From positions 45,566,506 through 45,630,505 of the forward strand of contig NC_133647.1 in the NCBI RefSeq assembly GCF_009905375.1: 64,000 nucleotides of DNA, read 5' to 3'. Numbering within the stretch: the stretch's first letter is position 1; each line of letters begins with the position of its first letter. Shown one piece after another: positions 58,762 to 64,000 of this stretch. Origin of the DNA: Apium graveolens. Taxonomy: Eukaryota; Streptophyta; Magnoliopsida; Apiales; Apiaceae. The translations under genes were made by a program, and so were the position numbers. The notes below the pieces were generated by a model, which was not told the DNA's origin, searched no databases, and saw only the letters and a program-made list of their open reading frames with translations.

Positions 58762-60360
58762 ATGGCAAGGATCGAGTTGTTACGTAGCCTCTCTAAGGGC
58801 AGATGGAGTTGGGGGCAAGTTCTGCCTATTAAAGATCTGGATATCCGAGAAAATGATGAGAAAAGAGGGAAGCCAGTAGAAGACTTGGTTACGATTCCTT
58901 TGGCTCCCGAGGATCCTGAGAAAGTGACTTTCGTTGGAGCAACACTAGAAGAGCCCCTTATAGGGAAGTTGGTGAAATTTTTGCAAGAAAATAGTGATGT
59001 GTTTGCATGGTCGGCAGCTGATATGCCAGGTATAGACCCAGAACTGATCACTCACAAGCTGAATGTGGATCCAAGTCGAAAGATGGTGAAGCAAAAGAAA
59101 AGAAGTTTTGCCCCAGAAAGACAAGAAGCTATAAAACAAGAAGTAGAGAAGCTCTTAGAGGTCGGTTTCATTGAGGAGATACAATTTCCAGAATGGTTAG
59201 AAAACCCTATGATGGTAAAGAAGGCCAATGGAAAATGGAGGATTTGTGTTGACTTCACTGATCTGAATGATGCATGCCCTAAGGACTGTTTCCCATTGCC
59301 AAGGATAAATACATTGATAGATGCTACTGCTGGACATGAGATGCTGAGCTTCATGGATGGATTCAGTAGATACAATCAGATCAAAATGCACAAGGATGAC
59401 ATCCCAAAGGTATCATTCATCACTGACTTTGGTGTTTATTGTTATCTTATTATGGCATTTGGTCTCAAGAATGCAGGAGCCACCTATCAAAGGTTAGTAA
59501 ATAAAATTTTTAAGTATCTTATTGGCAAGACCATGGAAGTTTATGTCGATGACATGTTAGTCAAGAGTCTAGTAAAGACAGATCATATAACCCATTTGAG
59601 GGAAGCTTTTGAAGTCCTGGGATACCACAAGATGATGTTAAATCCTACAAAATGTGCTTTCGGAGTAGGATCTGGAAAGTTTTTGGGATTAATGATCTCC
59701 AAGAGAGGAATCGAGGCCAATCCCAATAAAATAAAGGCAATCCTGGACATGGAGCCACAAAAAACTATCAAAGATGTTCAAAAGCTCACTGGAAGGGTTG
59801 CTGTGTTGGGACTATTCATCTCCAAGTCCGGGGACAAGTGCTTGTCGTTCTTCAAGACCTTAAAGAAGGTTAAGGATTTTGTATGTAGTGAGGAAAGCCA
59901 GAAGGAATTCGAGGAATTAAAGAAATATATGGCTCAGGCCCCGTTGTTGGCCAAGCTAACTTTGAATGAAGTTTTATATTTGTACTTGGCCGTTTTAGAG
60001 AATGCCTAGAGCGCTGTATTGGTCAAAGAGGAACTAAAAATCCAGAAACCCCTATACTATGTCAGCAAAATTCTGCATGGAGCTGAGTTGAATTATTCAA
60101 CTATTGAGAAGTTTGCCTTAGCCTTGGTAATGGCTTCGAGAAAGTTACGTCCTTACTTTCAGGCTCATAAGATTGAAGTGCTAACAAATCAGCCCTTGAG
60201 AAATATTATTCATAGTCCTAAGGCTAGTGGGAGGCTGATTAAGTGGGCAATAGAGCTGAGAGAATTTGACATCAAGTATAAGCCACGAATGGCAATAAAA
60301 GCCCAGACATTGATGGACTTCGTGGTGAAATGTACCATACCCAACCAAGAAGTCGGGGGG
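58762..60360 (+). pseudogene. Tat 2 reverse transcriptase and RNase H
   Basis: One frame is open from 58762 to a TAG at 60007-60009 (415 codons). It includes FAWSAADMPGIDPELITHKL, WRICVDFTDLNDAC, the palm with AFGLKNAGATYQRL and the catalytic YVDD near 59538-59549, then thumb and connection. RNase H continues after the TAG (YYVSKILHGAELNYSTIEK) to about 60360. This reverse transcriptase frame keeps its catalytic motifs and is the best-preserved polymerase in the window, but no initiation site of its own is expected since it is part of a polyprotein. Confidence 0.87.
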
Positions 60361-60414
60361 GGCAGAGACAAGGAAGTTGATAAGGGAGGAGACAAAGAAA
60401 AGGATGAGAAGGAG

Positions 60415-60830
60415 AAGGAATATTGGGTTCTCTATTTTGATGGAGCATTAAAAACAAATTCAAGTGGAGCAGGGTTAGTTTTACAAAGCCCCGATGGGTT
60501 CTTGATTGAATATGCTATGAAGTTAGACTTTCCAACCACAAATAATGAGGCAGAATATGAAGCTCTGATAGCTGGCCTTGGCCTAGCAGGGACACTAAGA
60601 GTCAAGAACTTAAAGGTCTGTGGAGACTCATAGTTGGTCATATCCCAAGAGAAGGGAGAGTTTGAGGGAAGGGATTATACGATGGCTAAGTACGTCCGCC
60701 TAGTAAGAGCTGTGATGACCCAATTCGATGAATGCCATGTTGAGCACATTCCAAGGGGGGAAAATGCTAAGGCAGATGCATTATCAAAGTTCGCTTCATC
60801 TGAAATAGAGGAAAGTTCAGGAAGCGTATA
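60415..60830 (+). pseudogene. Tat 2 second (archaeal-type) RNase H
   Basis: EYWVLYFDGALKTNSSGAGL near 60418-60477 holds the first catalytic Asp; NNEAEYEALIAGL near 60541 the Glu; VCGDS near 60616 the second Asp; NAKADALSKFAS near 60763 the last. One TAG at 60631-60633 replaces the AAG of element 1. Otherwise the domain is complete. Confidence 0.85.
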
Positions 60831-60839
60831 TTTCCGCGT

Positions 60840-62121
60840 TCTAAAGATACGGAGCATTGATATTAAGCTCATAGGTCCTATAGGGCTGGGGATGTTATGG
60901 ATAGGTCCCATTAAAGACCATATTCAAATTGGTTGGCTTCCAAATGAAGTGACTGAAGCACGGAGGTTGGTTGTTCGAGCACTGAGATACTCCTTGATCG
61001 ATGGGATTTTATACAAAAGATATTATGTGGTTCCTTACTTAAAATGTCTCAGGCCCGATGAGGCCTGCCTGGCTCTTGAAGAAGTACATGAAGGTATCTG
61101 TGGTCAACACCTGGGGGGCAGGGCACTGGCTCATAAGATAACCCGTTTAGGATTCTATTGGCCAGAAATGATAGCCGATGCCAAAGAGTATGTGAAGAAG
61201 TGTGATCGCTGTCGGAAACATGCACCTGTCGTTCGATAACCCCCCGAGATGTTAACCTCTATTAACTTTCCCATCCCCTTTTCCATGTGGGGAACGGATA
61301 TACTTGGGCCCTTCCCCATGGCCACGACACAAAGGAAGTTCCTGATTGTAGCCATTGATTATTTTACTAAGTGGATTGAAGCCTAGCTTTTGGCCAAGAT
61401 CACAACTAAGCAGGTTGCACAATTGCTGTGGGAAAGCATCATGTGCCGATATGGAATTCCCCGTATCCTAGTTACCGATAATGGAACACAGTTCAATAAT
61501 GAGGAATTCATGTGAGGAAAATGAGATTGATTTGCGATTCACCTTCGTAGCTCACCCGCAAGCCAATGGGCAAGCGGAAGTGGCAAATCGAATAATCCTG
61601 GATGGACTAAAGAAGAGGATCGTGAAGTCGAGGAATAACTGGGTGGATGAAATACTCCCAATACTATGGGCCTATAGGACTACTTGTAGAGTCACAACTG
61701 GAGCAACTCCCTTCATGTTAATATATGGGGCAGAGGCGGTTGTTCCTATGGAGATATCACATTCGTCTCCCAGGATCCAAGTTTTTAATGCCGAGGAAAA
61801 TGAGGGAGGGCAAAGATTAGCCCTGGATCTAATTGATGAAGTACGAGATGCGGCGCATGCAAAGATAATGAAATGTCAGAAGAAAGCCTCCTTTTATTAC
61901 AACCTAAGGGTAAAATAGAGATTCTTCAAGCAAGGTGATTTGGTCCTAACGAAGGTGGAAGCTTCTGGAGTAGGGCAGAAAGGAAAGCTCGCCCCAAATT
62001 GAGGAGGGCCATACAAGGTCAAGAGCGTTCAAGGAAGATGATCTTATAAATTGGAGACCATGGATGGAGAAAAAGTACCTCGGACTTGGCATGCTCAAAA
62101 TATGAAGATTTACTACATATA
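60840..62121 (+). pseudogene. Tat 2 integrase, broken but with catalytic triad retained
   Basis: Zinc domain: EVHEGICGQHLGGRALAHK with KKCDRCRKHAP (61082-61230). Core: Asp at 61297-61299 (GTDILGPF), Asp at 61477-61479 (VTDNGTQF), Glu at 61577-61579 (GQAEVANR). Breaks: TAA at 61237 (CAA to TAA), TAG at 61384, a deletion with frameshift near 61510 relative to element 1, TAG at 61916, TGA near 62000 and TGA near 62040. The C-terminal part ends at 62121 with TWHAQNMKIYYI. Confidence 0.87.
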
Positions 62122-62149
62122 GGTCGAATTTATTAAGGGTCGAACCCTC

Positions 62150-62631
62150 GAGGAACATGTTGGTGGACGAATTGTTGCCTATCTTATGGGCTTACTGAAC
62201 TACCTTCAAGTTCACAATCGAAACAACCTCAGTCATTCTGACTTATGGAGTTGAGGTAGTGGTGTTGCTGGAAATTACATATGCATAACCAAAACTTGAA
62301 TCTTGCAAGCCAGAGACTAACAAATAAGGCATGAGGCTAGCCCTCGACCTAATTTATGAGGTCATGGATGAAGTTAAAGCCTCTCACTGAAAAGACACCC
62401 TCTACTACAGTAGAAGGGTTAAAGAATGTTTCTTTCAGGAAGGAGACTTAGTCTTGGGGAAGGTTGGGGCATCTGGAGTTAAAGAAAAGGAGAGCTAGCC
62501 CCTAATCGGGAAGGGCCATTTTTAGTCAAGTGCCTTCTAGGACAAAAATCTAACATGTTAAAAACCATGAATGGTGAGAAAATGCCCAAGCCTTTCTATG
62601 ACATAATCTTGAAGGATTATTGTGTACGTTA
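62150..62631 (+). pseudogene. Second, diverged integrase C-terminal part
   Basis: After the stop of the first integrase a second copy of the same region follows, much more diverged. It begins with VDELLPILWAY (62165-62197), then LTYGVEVVVLLEITYA, LALDLIYEVMDEVKA, LYYSRRVKECFFQEGDLVLG and ends near 62631 with RIIVYV. These match the order WVDEILPILWAY, LIYGAEAVVPMEIS, LALDLIDEVRDAAHA, FYYNLRV, RFFKQGDLVL and KIYYI of the first copy (61645-62121). It has many stops. Element 1 has no such second copy. Confidence 0.8.
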
Positions 62632-63293
62632 GAAAAGCAAATATGTGGCAAACACAGAATATGTGCCAAGTACTGAAATACAAGGAAGTGAAAATAAAAG
62701 TTGCTAAAGGCCCGAAGAGCCCAAGTTTTGTCCTATTAGAGGCTCGTAGGTGTTGCAATCATTCAATTACAGTTAATTAAACTCGGGTAATGATTATATA
62801 CCAGAATATCTTGCACCTGAAGAGTTCAAGTGACATAAGTAAATGTTTGATATGTACAAAAAGAAGGCTTGTAGCCCCAAAGATGCCTCGACTTTTTTGG
62901 GCTTGCAATATACAAAGCCCCATAGCGTGAATGCATCTAACAAGTAGAAATAAGGCCGATGAAACCAATTTTTATTCAATCCCTGAAAGACCAATCGCCG
63001 AATATAAAAGATAACTGCATAAAGATTGAAGATCTTGAAAGATCACAAGTCGAGTCCCGAAGGACAATTAGGATGCACAGTGAAAATGTTCAAAGTCCAT
63101 AAAATAAAGAGCCACAACAGGTATATGAAGCCATGCAAGGCCGCGATGGTCACTCATCAGAAGACCTTATAGCCTCGATACATACAAACTCAAATTATGA
63201 GTTGATAACATGGATATGGGTAAAATACAATTAGGCTTGAAACCCAACAATCCCCAGGAAGCACCATTCCTAACCGTCATTACAATACCGTCT
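62632..63293 (+). other. 3' noncoding region of Tat 2
   Basis: No conserved frame on either strand and no match to the antisense gene of element 1. A few short frames on the minus strand (62777-62994) lack coding character. Confidence 0.55.
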
Positions 63294-63700
63294 CCTAGGT
63301 GGGGGTAACCCACGCCTAGGATTCATGATCGAATGAAGGTACCCTTTTCTTATTAAAAGAAAAAAGGAGAAATAAAACGAAGTAAATTAAAGCTCAACCA
63401 ATACCCAATAGGTGGAATTTCTCCCAATGTTCAATAATATGCCTCCTAGGCGGGAGTACCTCACGCCTAGGAAGGCTTTAGCCAAGAAAGCATTTGATTA
63501 ACGCTCAGGAAGCAATGTTTATATACGTGTTTTCAACATACCTCCTCGGCGGGGGTAACCCACGCCTAGGAAAGATTCAGCCACGAAGGCCTTCTTTCAA
63601 CGCCGGGGAAGCAAAAATTTTGGGCATATTTGTCAACTTGCCTCATAGGCGGGGGTAACCCATGCCTAGGATGGTGGTGCCCCTGAGCCCATTTTTTAAT
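63294..63700 (+). repeat. Tandem repeat of about 100 bp with a CCTAGGCG/CGCCTAGG hairpin
   Basis: A 27-base palindromic core occurs at 63294-63320, 63445-63471, 63544-63570 and 63644-63670. Each has stems close to CCTAGGCG and CGCCTAGG around a loop with GGGTAACCCA. The last three are 99-100 bases apart and the sequence between them is also related (GAAAGATTCAGCC, GGAAGCAA). The spacing between the first two is 151 bases. Confidence 0.85.
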
Positions 63701-63761
63701 TATTTTATTAATTAAAAAATGGGCAAAAATGAAAATATGATTAAAAAATTCCTGAAAAAAG

Positions 63762-64000
63762 TACCCGGTATAAAATAATTTCTAAACTTTTAAGAAAAAA
63801 TACCCGTTGATATGAAATAATTTCTAAATTTTTAGGAAAAAATACCCGTTGGTATATAATAATTTCTAAAATATTAGGAAAAAGTATCCGTTGGTATAAA
63901 TAAATTCCTGAATATTAGAAAAAAGTACCCGTTGGTATAAAATAATTTCTAAACTTTAGGAAAAAGTACCCGTTGGTATAAAATAATTTCTATAATATTA
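63762..64000 (+). repeat. Tandem array of a 41-bp unit in the Tat 2 3' region
   Basis: About six units starting TACCCGTTGGTATAAAATAA and ending TTAGGAAAAA, running off the window. Unit length and the TTAGGAAAAA block recall the array at 15745-15904 in element 1. Confidence 0.85.

Larger units (their letters stand above)
55880..64000 (+). mobile_element. Tat-lineage Ty3/gypsy element 2, defective, runs off the window
   Basis: Same family group as element 1 with the same domain order. Visible here: 5' LTR, primer site, gag, protease, RT, two RNases H, integrase, a second diverged integrase tail and a repeat-rich 3' region. The 3' LTR and target duplication lie outside. No antisense gene is visible up to 64000. 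It could lie further right or be absent. Confidence 0.9.

Overview
The window is plant nuclear DNA made almost entirely of nested LTR retrotransposons. I found no host gene, rRNA or tRNA gene, CRISPR array or bacterial feature. The signs of a plant are primer sites matching plant initiator tRNA-Met (TGGTATCAGAGC), Ty1/copia elements that look like the SIRE/Maximus lineage, Ty3/gypsy Tat elements carrying a second, archaeal-type RNase H, and a chromovirus family with LTRs of about 4.2 kb. The organism is probably a eudicot with a large genome; I cannot name the species.

Layout. The base layer is an old chromovirus on the minus strand. One of its LTRs fills 1-1598 and 16687-17211, a piece of its interior lies at about 22319-23885, and its other LTR fills 23886-25655 and 54474-55879. 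Tat element 1 (1599-16681, plus strand, target duplication AGTAC) sits in the first LTR. It is itself split by a solo chromovirus LTR (8305-12643), and it carries an intron-containing gene on the opposite strand (14457 down to 8206). Copia element 1 (17212 to about 22318) follows and lacks its 3' end.

Copia element 2 (25656-54468, minus strand, target duplication TAATA) sits in the second chromovirus LTR. Its own 3' LTR was split by a solo LTR of another family (25886-43744, duplication GTTTA). That solo LTR was split by a young chromovirus with both LTRs (28847-42841, duplication CATTG). Tat element 2 starts at 55880 inside the second chromovirus LTR and runs off the right edge.

How the parts work together. 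Each full element once encoded Gag, protease, reverse transcriptase, RNase H and integrase for copying itself through RNA. All polyproteins are now broken by stops and frameshifts. The longest open frames left are the copia 2 gag (531 codons), a copia 2 frame downstream of pol (544 codons) and a Tat 2 reverse transcriptase frame (415 codons). LTR divergence estimated by eye agrees with the nesting order: about 8% for Tat 1, 4% for copia 2 and 0.6% for the innermost chromovirus.

The least ordinary signals are: a copy of the 5' flanking DNA placed just inside the Tat 1 3' LTR; a chromovirus gag interrupted by a piece of its own RT-RNase H-integrase; a spliced antisense gene with its own TATA box; a nonamer scattered through all of copia 2; a second, diverged integrase tail in Tat 2; and hairpin-bearing tandem repeats in the Tat 2 3' region.
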